Shown piece by piece: positions 11,548 to 21,738 of a stretch of 64,000 nucleotides of DNA. The DNA comes from Blastomyces gilchristii SLH14081 (taxonomy: Eukaryota; Ascomycota; Eurotiomycetes; Onygenales; Ajellomycetaceae). How positions within the stretch are numbered: the stretch's first letter is position 1; every line of letters begins with the position of its first letter. A program made the position numbers and the translations under genes. Location: positions 3,291,753 through 3,355,752 of the forward strand of contig NW_003101680.1 of NCBI RefSeq assembly GCF_000003855.2. Direction: 5' to 3'. The notes beneath the pieces are model-generated. The model did not search any database. It was not told the origin of the DNA and worked only from the letters and a program-made list of their open reading frames with translations.

Positions 11548-14500
11548 ATGTCGACCCGCCAAATCGGGCAGCCGAGTGTGGCTGGTGACTCGTCCACATC
11601 CAGTAAGTTTTTCCGGGCGAGTATGTGCCCCGACGCCACGCTTTCTGTGGCGCAGCGAGCCGCCGCCATCGAGCAACTTATCAACCGCAGTGAGAGCAAA
11701 GAGACGACGATCCGGGCTAAAAGGGACCGTGAGAAGCTGCGGGATGCGGTGGCTCGGAATGAAACTTCTTTGACGAGTAACGCCGATGCTGAGGTGGAGG
11801 ATATATTATTGCCCAATGCCTCGTCGATTGATCCTAAAACTCCGCCGCCGCCGCCGCCGCAGTCGTTGACCCCTGATACTGGGCCTAACCAACCTGCTAT
11901 TCTTACATCCGTTGTTGCTATAACTAACCAAGCCGCAACCTCCTCCACTACATTGCCAGTTCACACTCCATACTCCTCTCTACCGAGATCTACGCTGTCA
12001 CGATTTGCTACCATTTCGACTGCGAAACGTCGACCGAGTCCACCCTGTGAACCACCCCCCACAACTGAGGCCTCGGGCTCCAGCTTTGTTTCCTCCGTCC
12101 TTGCATTCGCAAATGCGCCATTCCTTACAGACACCAAACCTATAACCAATTCAAAGCCATATACACCTGCCTTATTACCTCCAAATCTTGAACCTGTTTC
12201 CTCTGCGGTGCTTAGTGCACCGGACAAACCCCCAACTCTCGGTCCAACGCAACACCTGCCCAATAATCCCAACATGGCGCCTCAGAAAGCGAAAGCAATC
12301 GCAGATGACAGTAATATGGACAGCGGGGTTGCTATGCCCCGCCTAGAGGATTTACTACGCCATCCGGAAGATCTAGATAAAATTCCGGCATTGAAGGCTG
12401 AATATTCACTTAAAAAGGCGGCTGTGGATGCACAGCTTCGGGAAGGATTAAGGGATCAACTTGAAACCGTGCAACGAAGCATAAGCCAGCTGACCGAGGG
12501 CCAACGGCATGTTTTGAAAACCAGGGACGAACTACAGGGCATAGATAAATTATGTGCGGAGTCTCAAGGTACCGTTGGGGATTTCTCGCAAATCGACAAG
12601 TTGGCAAGGATACAGCGGAATTTTGAAGCGACGATAATGATGAAGAAGGGCCTGGAGAGCTTCCATAACGATCTCTCCGAAGTCGAACGTCTATTAAGAG
12701 AAGATGACCAAGACCTTGAAAATCAGCCGAATTTGCTCCGTGCTCATATGGCTATCACCAGGTTGAGGGATTTCAGAGATGAAGCTATGGATCAGATACG
12801 AAAAGCGGGGGATAGGAGCAACGAAACGACTTTAATTGAATGGTTTCAGGGCCTTGATTCTGTGATAGAATGGTTCGATGACCACATTGGAACTGCCATT
12901 ATGAACCTCATCCCACTGGTACAGACGGAGAACCGGAGTATGGTAGTCCGGCTGGCCCTGGTTGTTATGACCGAGGAGAAAAACGACGCCAAGGTTCGTG
13001 CTTTGCAGGAAGCTCAAAAGGACCACAAGGCTCTAGCTAGCCGGTTCAAGTCAATGAATATTGGTCCCAAGACCGTCAGGGGCTATAAAGAGAACTTCCT
13101 CAAGAGTATCGAACTTTATGCGCAGAATCAGTTTGAGAAGTCCAAGGAGACTTTCCTAGATGATCCAGAGAAGCTAGAGAAGAGCTTTAAGTGGTTTTTT
13201 AATGATTTATTTACCGTGAAGGAGGGCATGCAGTCTCTTATGCCGAAGAAGTGGAAGATATACAAAGTCTACACAAATATCTATCACCGCATGATGCATG
13301 ATTGGCTCCTCAAGTTCGTTGATGATCCTGAACTCCCCACGGCGAATATGCTCGCCATCATACACTGGTCTGAGAAGTACTATAAGAAAATGGCAAAGCT
13401 CGGTTGGAAACAATCGGACCTTGTTCCCAACGTCCTTGATGACCGTGAGGGCGAACTTGTCCGAGATTGGCGGAACCTCATCATCAAAACTTTGGACGAA
13501 TGGATGGATCGAATGTTTGTGACTGACAAGAAATCCTTCCTTGAGCGAGATACCGCCGCGTTGGATACCAATCCAGACGGATACTTCCGTACCAAGACCC
13601 TCGGAGATATGTGGCGCATGATTCACGAGCAACTTATGGCTGCGAGCTATTCTGATCGAACAGATGTGACGGAGGGAGTAATAGATGCCATGTTCCGCGC
13701 TCTGAAAACTCGGCAAACAACCTGGCAAACCGTCCTTGACGAAGAATGCGCACGGTACAAAAATCCCAGTACAGACCAGTCCGAAGGTCTACAGCAACTT
13801 CAAGACTGGCTCATCGCAGTTGCCAACGACCAAATTGCCTGCATCGACGACAATGACGAAGCCTCGGGTCAACTGGGCTATCTAACACGCTTCGGTCGCG
13901 ACTTCGAACCGCTCGTCACACCAAAGTACCTCACATCCCGCGCGGCCATGGAGCTCGACAGCCTGCGCGATGGCTATGTCGACCTCAGCACTCATTGCAT
14001 AACGCTCTTCATCGAGCTCATATTCACCGTCGACTTCCGCACCACGCTACCCGACTTCTTCACGCAGAAATGGTACGGCGAGTTTGCTATCAAGCGCATG
14101 ACCTCTACTTTTGAAGACTACATGTCCGACTATAGCACCGTGCTGCACCCGAGTCTCACGGATATTCTCATTGAGGAACTCTCCGATGAGCTGCTGGTGC
14201 GCTACCTGTCAGCCATCCGCAACAAGGGAGCCAAGTTCCGCCGCCAAGACCCCTTCACGGATAAGTTTAAAGACGACATCTTGACCGTCTTTGCGTTCTT
14301 CCAGAAATTCCCGGATGCGTTTGCTGCTACAATTAAGGATCGGTGGCGGGTAGTCGATTGGCTTGTTAGGCTCCTGGAGGCGGAGAAGGCGGCAGGCGTT
14401 GTCGCGGTCTATGAGACTTTTAAGACTGAATATTGGGACTTGCAGCTGTCGTGGGTTGAAGCGGTGTTAAGAAGTCGAGATGATTTTGAGAGGTCTATGG

Positions 14501-14577
14501 TCAGTGCTGTGAAGGCTAAGGCTGCGGAATTATTTGTGGAGCGCGGGGTGGAAACGATTATGGGCAAAGTACGATGA
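11548..14577 (+). CDS. SEC6: Exocyst complex component Sec6, with unusual N-terminal extension
   Basis: One uninterrupted frame of 1009 codons. From about residue 258 onward it matches the Sec6/EXOC3 family: MPRLEDLLRHPEDLDKIPAL, then a helical rod through to the C-terminus, including FQGLDSVIEWFDDHIGTA and WRVVDWLVRLLEAE. Sec6 is a core subunit of the octameric exocyst, tethering secretory vesicles to the plasma membrane at growing hyphal tips. Family proteins are about 745-805 residues. The first ~242 residues here are a Pro/Ser/Thr-rich low-complexity segment with a PPPPPP run, which I do not know from Sec6. ATGs at 12274 (767 residues) or 12316 are therefore good alternative starts. No introns are needed. 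Confidence 0.9.
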   Translation: MSTRQIGQPSVAGDSSTSSKFFRASMCPDATLSVAQRAAAIEQLINRSESKETTIRAKRDREKLRDAVARNETSLTSNADAEVEDILLPNASSIDPKTPPPPPPQSLTPDTGPNQPAILTSVVAITNQAATSSTTLPVHTPYSSLPRSTLSRFATISTAKRRPSPPCEPPPTTEASGSSFVSSVLAFANAPFLTDTKPITNSKPYTPALLPPNLEPVSSAVLSAPDKPPTLGPTQHLPNNPNMAPQKAKAIADDSNMDSGVAMPRLEDLLRHPEDLDKIPALKAEYSLKKAAVDAQLREGLRDQLETVQRSISQLTEGQRHVLKTRDELQGIDKLCAESQGTVGDFSQIDKLARIQRNFEATIMMKKGLESFHNDLSEVERLLREDDQDLENQPNLLRAHMAITRLRDFRDEAMDQIRKAGDRSNETTLIEWFQGLDSVIEWFDDHIGTAIMNLIPLVQTENRSMVVRLALVVMTEEKNDAKVRALQEAQKDHKALASRFKSMNIGPKTVRGYKENFLKSIELYAQNQFEKSKETFLDDPEKLEKSFKWFFNDLFTVKEGMQSLMPKKWKIYKVYTNIYHRMMHDWLLKFVDDPELPTANMLAIIHWSEKYYKKMAKLGWKQSDLVPNVLDDREGELVRDWRNLIIKTLDEWMDRMFVTDKKSFLERDTAALDTNPDGYFRTKTLGDMWRMIHEQLMAASYSDRTDVTEGVIDAMFRALKTRQTTWQTVLDEECARYKNPSTDQSEGLQQLQDWLIAVANDQIACIDDNDEASGQLGYLTRFGRDFEPLVTPKYLTSRAAMELDSLRDGYVDLSTHCITLFIELIFTVDFRTTLPDFFTQKWYGEFAIKRMTSTFEDYMSDYSTVLHPSLTDILIEELSDELLVRYLSAIRNKGAKFRRQDPFTDKFKDDILTVFAFFQKFPDAFAATIKDRWRVVDWLVRLLEAEKAAGVVAVYETFKTEYWDLQLSWVEAVLRSRDDFERSMVSAVKAKAAELFVERGVETIMGKVR

Positions 14578-14994
14578 TCTTTTTTTGTGTCCACTGCTGG
14601 GAAAGACTGCCCATTTTTATTGCTTTTATCATTTATCATTTTTATTCTTTTTACTTCTTGTTATCCTTTCAAAGGGGCAAAATGGTGGCCCTATTCCGTT
14701 GCACGGTGTATAAATTCCGTGGAATCTTTTTTCCCTTCTTTTCTTTCGCATTTTGTGTCTTCTAAAGCTATCTTACGGTATACCAACGGATTGGAATAGG
14801 CGCTCTAGGTTGCTTTTTATTGACAATGTTTTGTAGCCATTTATAAACAATTGATTCATACATATATATTCTGGCTGATACTCAGGTATTCCAACTCAGC
14901 CCTGCTCCTCTACATATACGGACATCTAACTTTTTCACAAAGCCTTTGGAATATTCCCACCACATATCATCCCGTAGAACCAGAACCACACCGG
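14578..14994. other. Convergent 3' regions of SEC6 and the 2H phosphoesterase gene
   Basis: T-rich sequence after the SEC6 stop and AT-rich sequence before the next stop. Both transcripts must end here. Nothing else is seen. Confidence 0.6.
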
Positions 14995-16350
14995 CTAAGC
15001 TAAACTAACACCCCCATCCTCCGATCGGCACGCGTCTCCATTATCTCCGTCGCCATCTCCATCTCCATCTCCCCTCATCTGCGGCGCAAATACCAAACTT
15101 CTCTCCCCGACACTGACATAGGCCTCCCCCAACAATGGCCCACCATTCGCACCATCATCAGGCACCGGCTTCGCGCCCATCTCGCAGATACAAACACGAT
15201 CAATGGGAATATCCTTCGCCCAGACAAAAGGCGCTTTTCTCTCTTTCTGCACCTGTACATCTTTCTCTTTTACCTCTACTTCCCCTTCCCCCTCCTCTTT
15301 CTTTTCCTTCTCCTCAACCTCTTCAACCTCTAACGATAAGTTCCAGCTCTGACTTTCTGCAGGCTCATGATCACTGACATCTACATCTACAGTCGGGGGT
15401 ACATAATCGCCAAATTTCACCAGAAGCGGCCGTGCGTCGAACTTGAGCGTTTCCTTGCGTTTCGCACCTCGCTGCTTGCGCCGGGGTAGATAGACCGTAT
15501 TTGCAATCGTGGCGTGCAGAAGGAGCGGACGTGGTTTTACCCGTTTTCCATCCGACGATGCTGCTGTTGCTTCTCCTTGAATTGGCAACGAGGCTGCGCC
15601 GACATTACCGCTATTATCATTATTGCCCCCATGGTCTCCCGTGGAACCCTGAGAATCCGATCCGCCACCCGCATTGTCCTTACCGGTGAGCTCACTGGCT
15701 TTGTTCTTGGATCTAGGAGAGCGCTTGATCGTCTCCTGCTGTATAAAACCCGCCTCAATAAACTTATTCCGCAAACTGACGCATAATGGGTACAGACGAG
15801 ACGTGCTGTCAACGGGCTTGGCGTGAAGAATGGTGGCAGCTTTGGCCTTGGGAAGGGCATGTAGAGATATTAGATTAATAAAAAGCGGTTGCGGTGCTGA
15901 ACCAACAGCAGGAGTATTATTCGATATACTGTCCTCTCTCGTTGCTGCAGCCCTCGCCTGGATCTCTGCTTCTCGCAACATCGACTCAAGGTCCAAGGAC
16001 TGAAGAAACGCCAGCGCTTCCTCTAGACGCTCCTTAGTAGGCAGACTCATGACCCCAAGAGTCAGATGCAGAGTGCCCAGCGGTCTCAGTGCTCCATCAG
16101 GGAAAAGGGGTGTGTCAGGGAGCTGTGCCGAAGCTGCTACTCGGGCGGAGACAGGTGGGGGTACGAGTGGGATGGAATCTCGAAATTCTGATAGGGAGGA
16201 TACTAGCTGTGGAATAGAGGTTGAGTTTACCAAGGGCAGGCAGAGGAAATGGGTTAGCCGTGGCTTGCTGCCACCGCGCTTGCCAGCGGTGTTTTGGTTC
16301 TGCTGTGATGGCCTGGCCCCGCACTGCGTGTTCGTGTTTGTGGAGGTCAT
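14995..16350 (-). CDS. AKAP7/ASCC1-type 2H phosphoesterase domain protein
   Basis: Intronless, 451 residues from the ATG at 16350; an upstream in-frame ATG at 16455 would add 35. Two 2H signature motifs are visible: HLTL with His95 in LGTLHLTLGVM, and HATI with His279 in LLLHATIANTVY. They lie in an AKAP7-NLS-like fold beginning with the THFLCLPL strand. Family members are phosphodiesterase- or RNA-ligase-like proteins; the human relative ASCC1 acts in RNA processing and alkylation response. The two motifs are separated by a Gly/Asn/Ser-rich insert at about residues 215-265 that looks disordered. An acidic Glu/Lys stretch and a C-terminal Gly-Asp repeat are also present. The substrate cannot be told from sequence. 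Confidence 0.8.
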   Translation of the reverse strand: MTSTNTNTQCGARPSQQNQNTAGKRGGSKPRLTHFLCLPLVNSTSIPQLVSSLSEFRDSIPLVPPPVSARVAASAQLPDTPLFPDGALRPLGTLHLTLGVMSLPTKERLEEALAFLQSLDLESMLREAEIQARAAATREDSISNNTPAVGSAPQPLFINLISLHALPKAKAATILHAKPVDSTSRLYPLCVSLRNKFIEAGFIQQETIKRSPRSKNKASELTGKDNAGGGSDSQGSTGDHGGNNDNSGNVGAASLPIQGEATAASSDGKRVKPRPLLLHATIANTVYLPRRKQRGAKRKETLKFDARPLLVKFGDYVPPTVDVDVSDHEPAESQSWNLSLEVEEVEEKEKKEEGEGEVEVKEKDVQVQKERKAPFVWAKDIPIDRVCICEMGAKPVPDDGANGGPLLGEAYVSVGERSLVFAPQMRGDGDGDGDGDNGDACRSEDGGVSLA

Positions 16351-17115
16351 TGTTATGCTGTGGGAATGGAAGACGAAACAGCGGCTGGCGGGACTGGAGG
16401 GAGTGTGCAAGGTATTCTTAAAGTTGGCAGATAAGTAGAGTCTGCTCATATGCATAGATCGGGCGAACGAGTCTATACATGAAGGCGCAGTGTAAAGGCA
16501 AGCTCTGGATGTCCACGAATGGGGTGTTTAAGTTCTATCGGGCGGCTTCCAAGGATAATATTCAGAAGAAATAGCAACGCAAAAGAGGCAGGGAGCACGT
16601 TCAAGCAGATATACATATGTACATATATATATATTCCTCGCGAGTTTATATGGAACTTGTCCTGGTTTAAGATCTCAACTCAGTGCTCATGTAACGGGTG
16701 GGAACTATTGTACCAGGAATGCCATAAGAATGAGGAATTGAAGATTTGGCTATTTATTTAAAACCCATATATATGTTTTAAACAAACACAGATATTCAGC
16801 CTGTGGTAATTTCAAAAGGCGATGAATAATAGAGACGGTTGGTGATTGTCCTGTTGTATTTATGACCTACGGTTGTGGCGTCAGGATTCGGCATTGTCAA
16901 CATCACACCACTCCGCCGCATATTTATCAGACCACTTGCGCTCTCACTCAACTCTCTCTCTCAACTCACACACACACACTCTCTCTCACACCACCTCACA
17001 ATTCCCATATCCACTATTCCCTCACCTTAGCAAGGGTTTACTATATATAACACACACGCAACATACTCCAATTCCCTTCCATTGCCGTCTCCATCTCTCC
17101 ATCTCTCCACTCGCC
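16351..17115. other. Divergent promoter region, 2H phosphoesterase and frataxin genes
   Basis: No gene seen. It contains a short TA-rich stretch near 16615-16635 and a CT/CA-rich tract at 16945-17000 that is typical of fungal promoters upstream of the frataxin start. Confidence 0.55.
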
Positions 17116-18017
17116 ATGCTCTCTCGAACAAGCTCCCGGGCTGCTAGCTCTCTTCTCCGCTCACCAACGACCACCACCACTCTCCTGCCCACTATCATAG
17201 CCTCCACCGCTCTCCGCACCCAATCACCTTCTTCAAACCCTAGAAATCTGCGATGCGAAACCTCAGTGAAAGTCTACTATCGCCAGCTACACAACACGCC
17301 TGCACTTCGCAAGGGCATAACACCCCATTCCGCTGACCCCGCTCCGCCCAATCCCGAGCCGTCAAGCTCGAATATCGCCGGCGGAGCGAACCATGTGACG
17401 CACCCAACGCCATTGGCGGAGGAGCAGTATCGCGAATATGCGGAGGAGTATTTTAACGTCCTCCTGACGAAGGTGGAGCAATTGCAAGAGAATGGGTCGG
17501 ATATTGAGGCGGAGTATAGTGTATGTATTATTTCATTTATTTTATACATCTATATATATATGCATGTATATATCTCTCTATATCCCTTTGTCCTGTAGAA
17601 CCCTAATCTAGTGTTATCTTCGTTGTGGGATATAATATACCATTCATGCCATATGCCATTCCCTCCCTCTCCACTCCTCTCCTCCTCCTCCCTTCGTCAC
17701 CCGATCTCTTATTTACTGACCACCATCCCCAATCCATCCAGGCCGGCGTAATCAACATAACCGTCCCAGACGTCGGCGTCTACGTGCTCAACAAACAACC
17801 ACCCAACAAACAAATATGGCTCAGCTCGCCCGTCTCAGGGCCCAAACGTTACGACTGGGTAGTCCAGGGGGACCACATGGATGAGAAGGAAGGCACGCGC
17901 GAGTTCATCAAGGGCCAGTGGATATATCTACGCGACGGCTCGAATTTGACCACCCTGCTGAATAAAGAGCTGGGCTTGAGCATGGAGTATGATGTGTATG
18001 GAGAAAGGGAGATTTAG
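17116..18017 (+). CDS. YFH1: Frataxin, mitochondrial iron-sulfur assembly protein
   Basis: Two exons, 17116-17520 and 17742-18017, giving 226 residues; the 221-base intron falls in phase 0 inside the frataxin fold. Residues 1 to about 75 are Ser/Thr/Arg-rich with few acidic residues, a long mitochondrial presequence. The frataxin domain starts with EEQYREYAEEYFNVLLTKVE, an acidic first helix as used for iron binding. It continues with AGVINITVPDVGVYVLNKQ, then PPNKQIWLSSPVSGPKRYDW, the conserved beta-sheet surface, and ends in a helix plus a short tail. Frataxin regulates iron use and sulfur transfer in Fe-S cluster assembly in the matrix. The DPH3 gene follows, facing it. No defect is seen. 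Confidence 0.95.
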
Positions 18018-19120
18018 ACAGAGAGCCCTGGGGTTCTTGCCCGGGGAGGGGAGGGCTCGTTGGTTAGTTACTGGTTGTAGTTGATGTTATTACGCTGTCA
18101 CTGTATGTACATACTTTATGTTTTTAAGCCATGAATGGAACAATGGAGCATGGAGGCGATGGAGATCGAGATCGAGATCGAAATCGAGAGCGCCATCCAT
18201 ATCGACGATATTTCGCATGCTGTGCGCTATTTCCTGCATTCTGAATTGCTTTTGTTGTATTATTTATATATTGCATAGAGAAAAACAGATATTTCCGTAT
18301 AGGGTATTTCAAAGTGAGAAATTGACATTGAATCTGAAGAAAATTTGATCAACCGTATCCCAAAAAAAGAAAAGAAAAAAAAAATGGGTAACGACAATGG
18401 TATCCACATCTTTCACGGAGTCAACCACACATGGCCTCGCTTCTATTTTCCTTTCCATGCCGCATCCATATTCTCTTCCCCCCTCGCAGCCGTTGGTCTA
18501 GACACGAACGTAGCTAGGTGTCTGTATGATGGTTGGAAGCGCGGAGTATCCCACATATATATATATATATATCTTGACTTGCTGCAGTATAACCAGCGCA
18601 GGCAGAATAAAATTTTGCACATCCCACACCCCTAAGTCGAGAATCTTCAACCCGGGATCATTTTTTTGATCCCTCGGACAAGCATTCTATTTGTGTGATA
18701 ATCCTAGGACGAGATTGGGATTGGGATTGGGATTGGGATTGGGATGGATTGGGTAGGCCGTATCGGGCTTTAAGTTCTGAAGATATCCCGAGCGACATAC
18801 CTCCTCTTCCCTTGCACAAAGGCCAGAAGGAACAGACAGGGCCATGTACGTTCACATGCATATGCGGATCCCCTCGTGAACCCCTATCATATATCTATCT
18901 CTCTCTATTTCCAGCCTTCTTGATCGGCTATCATCCCCATTTCATATATTTCCTCCCTCTCGGACCTTTTCTTGTCGTGATTTTCTGGCTGGAAATGGGT
19001 TTATTATAAATGCCTTGCTGCGTTCTTGTATCCCGATAAGCCTAAGGGGAGGCATATGGCGAGATTGATTCCGCCGTCTTGTCATTATTCTTATTATTAT
19101 TATTATTATATTGTTACGCT
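18018..19120. other. Convergent intergenic region between frataxin and DPH3 genes
   Basis: No gene seen. It holds a (GAGATC)n-like run at about 18164-18188, an AT run at about 18556-18574 and a (GGGATT)n repeat at about 18713-18745. The Asp-Trp repeat that can be read from the last is an accident of the repeat. Confidence 0.6.
18713..18745 (+). repeat. (GGGATT)n hexanucleotide repeat
   Basis: About five tandem units. The unit differs from the usual fungal telomere repeat TTAGGG: GGGATT is not a rotation of it, though it is close in composition. Confidence 0.85.
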
Positions 19121-19537
19121 TTACGCAGTAATCTCAACAGCGCCAGCGCTTGCGTTGCCTTCTTTAGGCAGATCATCCTATTCCATTTCCAAAGAATACC
19201 TCGTTAGCCAACCATTCAAAAAAGATTAAAAAAAATAAAAAATAAAAATAAAAATAAAATTCCTGCCCTCATTTTCACAGCCCCCGCCCCACCTTTCTTC
19301 CCCATTTTCCTTCCCCCTCTCTAGCTTAATAAAACTTACCATATCAAAAATAACCCTCACCATCAAACTACAACTGGGACACACGGCAATCTCCTCGCCA
19401 TCACGCAGGTCAGCGATGCCGATCTCGAACCGGTCGCCGCAGGGACACGGGTAGTGGTAGATCTGGAGCGTGGGGTCGTAGGTCATGTCTTCGATCTCGA
19501 TCTCGTCGTAGATTGAGAGGTCGTCGGTGTTTGCCAT
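19121..19537 (-). CDS. DPH3: Diphthamide biosynthesis protein 3 (CSL zinc/iron finger)
   Basis: Two exons on the minus strand: 19340-19537 and 19178-side exon 19121-19177, joined over a 162-base intron with GTAAGT and GAATAG borders, giving 84 residues. The metal site is intact: [13 protein letters not shown] and [15 protein letters not shown] supply four cysteines, and the CSL hallmark is present. Dph3 passes electrons to the Dph1/Dph2 Fe-S enzyme in the first step of diphthamide formation on elongation factor 2, and also serves Elongator-linked tRNA modification. Length equals that of yeast Dph3 (82). The short last exon, reading [18 protein letters not shown], is easily missed; its frame and family-like DLPK motif support it. 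Confidence 0.93.
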
Positions 19538-20143
19538 GGCTGTTGTTTGGGGGGTTTATGCGGTGTTGGACTTGAAGACTGTTTGATCGTGTTGTTTGTG
19601 GTTGAACTTGGTTGGTTAGAAGGGGTGGGCGGGGTTGGGTTGAGGAGGGGTGAGGGATGGGGGTGATGTGTGGGTATTCGGAGCTTTTTCGGTTGCGTCT
19701 GCGCGGTATTTTGTATGTTGGCGGAAAGGAAGGTCAGATAGAAGTATGTTTTGGGGCGTTAAATGTGTAGATATAGGCTGTTCATTGCTGAGATGGAAGA
19801 ATAGCCAGGGTGATAGTCAGATATTGCCGATGTTTAATTATAATCTGGTCCAAGATTTTATTTTGCCGTTGCCAAGAAATATTTTCTGCCACGGAAGGTG
19901 GGCGGTGAGCGGAGTCAAAATCCCCGCCTTGTTTATATGCTCAAAAAAAGGAAGAATCGGTCTCTTGAAATATTTGGCCAAACATTTAAAAAGAAAAACA
20001 CTATGACAAGAAGGGGGTATATAGTCATAGTCCTCTCATGACACCAATAATAGAGAGACGGACCAAACGCTCCGCTCCGCAATGATGCATGCATGCTTCA
20101 TTGCCGCAACTCCAACCTTAAAAAAGAAAATGGCTTCTCCTAA
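19538..20143. other. DPH3 promoter side and 3' region of next gene
   Basis: No gene seen. The first part is G/T-rich, the rest is AT-rich with no recognisable protein. Confidence 0.5.
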
Positions 20144-21511
20144 TCAACCCCCTAACCTCCTAATCTCCATCTTCACACCCTCAACCTCCTTGACCAGTGT
20201 TCCATACCTCCTGGCAATCTCCACCATGGCCCCCGATTTCCCTGAACCATCCTCACCATTATCGCCGCCAGCCGCTCGTTTTCCCGTCTCCCCCATATCC
20301 GCCCGCTCATAAGCCTCTAGCTCTAACAGGGCCTGTTTCCTCCTCTCCTCCAAGCGTAGACGTGTATCATATAGATGGTCGCGGTAATGCGTCAGAGCAG
20401 CTGTTGTTTCCGGCGTGTAGATTGCAGAGAGCACTTCGTGTCTCATGATACTATACAGTAATCAGTAATATTAGTTTTTCCACCTCATCACCTTAACATG
20501 TTGCGGTTACTCAAAAAAAAAAAAAAAAAAAAATAAAGATAAAAAAATAAAAAAATAAAAAAAAATAAACAAAGTAACATACCAAACCTTCCCTTCAACC
20601 CCCTCCAACACCACCGCCACATGGTCCGCCCTCGCTCTAACCCCGCGCGCCAGAACCCCATGCTTCGTCCGCTCAAGAATATGTATCACGCGCTCCATCA
20701 CCTGCGCATGCGCTGCTAGCACAGCGGCGGCGGTGATGGTCATCTTGGTCCGGGTAGTGGGGAGGTCGTGCGATTGGATTGTACGGAGTGTGCGTAGGCG
20801 ACCGGATAGCTGGGTTGGGAGGGAGATGTCTGCTGGGGAAGGTTTGAGGGAGAGGGGCCGGAGGCGGTTGCTGGGGCGCGATTGGGTATTGTTGCTCCTG
20901 TTGATTGCTGAGCGGGAGGAAATGGTCGTGTGGTGAGTGTGTCTGTCATTGTTGTTGTTGCCGCTGCCGCTGCTGTTGTTTGTGGTGTTGATTGGGGGTG
21001 AGGCGTTGGCGAGGGCTTTTAGATGGGTGAGGTCTGCGGAGAGGAGGGCGGTGATGCTCGGGATGAGGGAGGGGATTGCAGAGTAGAACTTTTTCAGATC
21101 AGGGGCAAGCAGGGAGAGGAGTTCCGAGGTCTCGTCTGGGGATATTTGGTTATTGTTGTTGTCTTTATTACTGTTATTATTATTGTTATTGGGGGAGTGT
21201 TGAAGGTAGAGGACGATGACGGAGACAAGGTTTCGGAGCTTTTGATAGTCCCAACTTGTCAGTCAACGATGTAAATCCCGACATTTCCATAACTATGCAA
21301 TCGTAAAAACAGCATAAACCTCATATATAAGAAAGATATATTATCTTAGGAAAAACCCACCTCATCATCCAACCCCCCGTTCCCATCCCCGGCCGCAACC
21401 TGCGCAACAATCCTCGTCAAAATCCGCGCCTTCACCGCCCTTGCCAAATATTTTTTGAGATCCTGTTTTTCGAAATCAGTCCATTACCATCAACGGATAT
21501 CTATATACTAA

Positions 21512-21545
<34 letters not shown>

Positions 21546-21738
21546 TAAATAAATAAATAAATAAAGGTCCTCATCAGGCCAGCATAAGACTTACAGCCTG
21601 CACCGCTCTCCGCGACGGATCCGCAGCATGTGCACGCGTGGAGCCATCGGGGTTGAGGATGGCGGTAGTCAGCTGTTGGTGCAGGGCTTTGAACTGGGGA
21701 TTGCTGCTTAGGATGACCGGGTCGCAGGGCGAGATCAT
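20144..21738 (-). CDS. Coiled-coil protein, possibly a HAUS4-like augmin subunit
   Basis: Four exons: 21595-21738, 21361-21462, 20583-21238 and 20144-20450, all phases agreeing, 402 residues. It opens MISPCDPVILSSNPQFKALH. The C-terminal third is helical: MERVIHILERTKHGVLARG, then MRHEVLSAIYTPETTAALTH and a charged helix ending KMEIRRLGG. This layout, with an internal HxxxxRRVRAR-like helix followed by a YTPE motif, reminds me of fungal proteins labelled HAUS augmin-like subunit 4, which act in microtubule-dependent spindle nucleation. That assignment rests on memory of the family and is tentative. The middle carries an Asn-rich run and a Gly/Ser/Asn insert that look disordered. Intron 2 uses a weak acceptor (ATCAAAAG), chosen because it keeps the frame open. 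Confidence 0.6.
21514..21543 (+). repeat. (TA)n microsatellite inside an intron of the HAUS4-like gene
   Basis: About fifteen TA units followed by (AAAT)n, lying in the first intron of the gene at 20144-21738 on the minus strand. Confidence 0.85.

Noticed and set aside
18695..18770. Asp-Trp repeat protein readable from the (GGGATT)n tract
   Set aside because: It follows directly from the DNA repeat in a convergent intergenic region, with no gene context.
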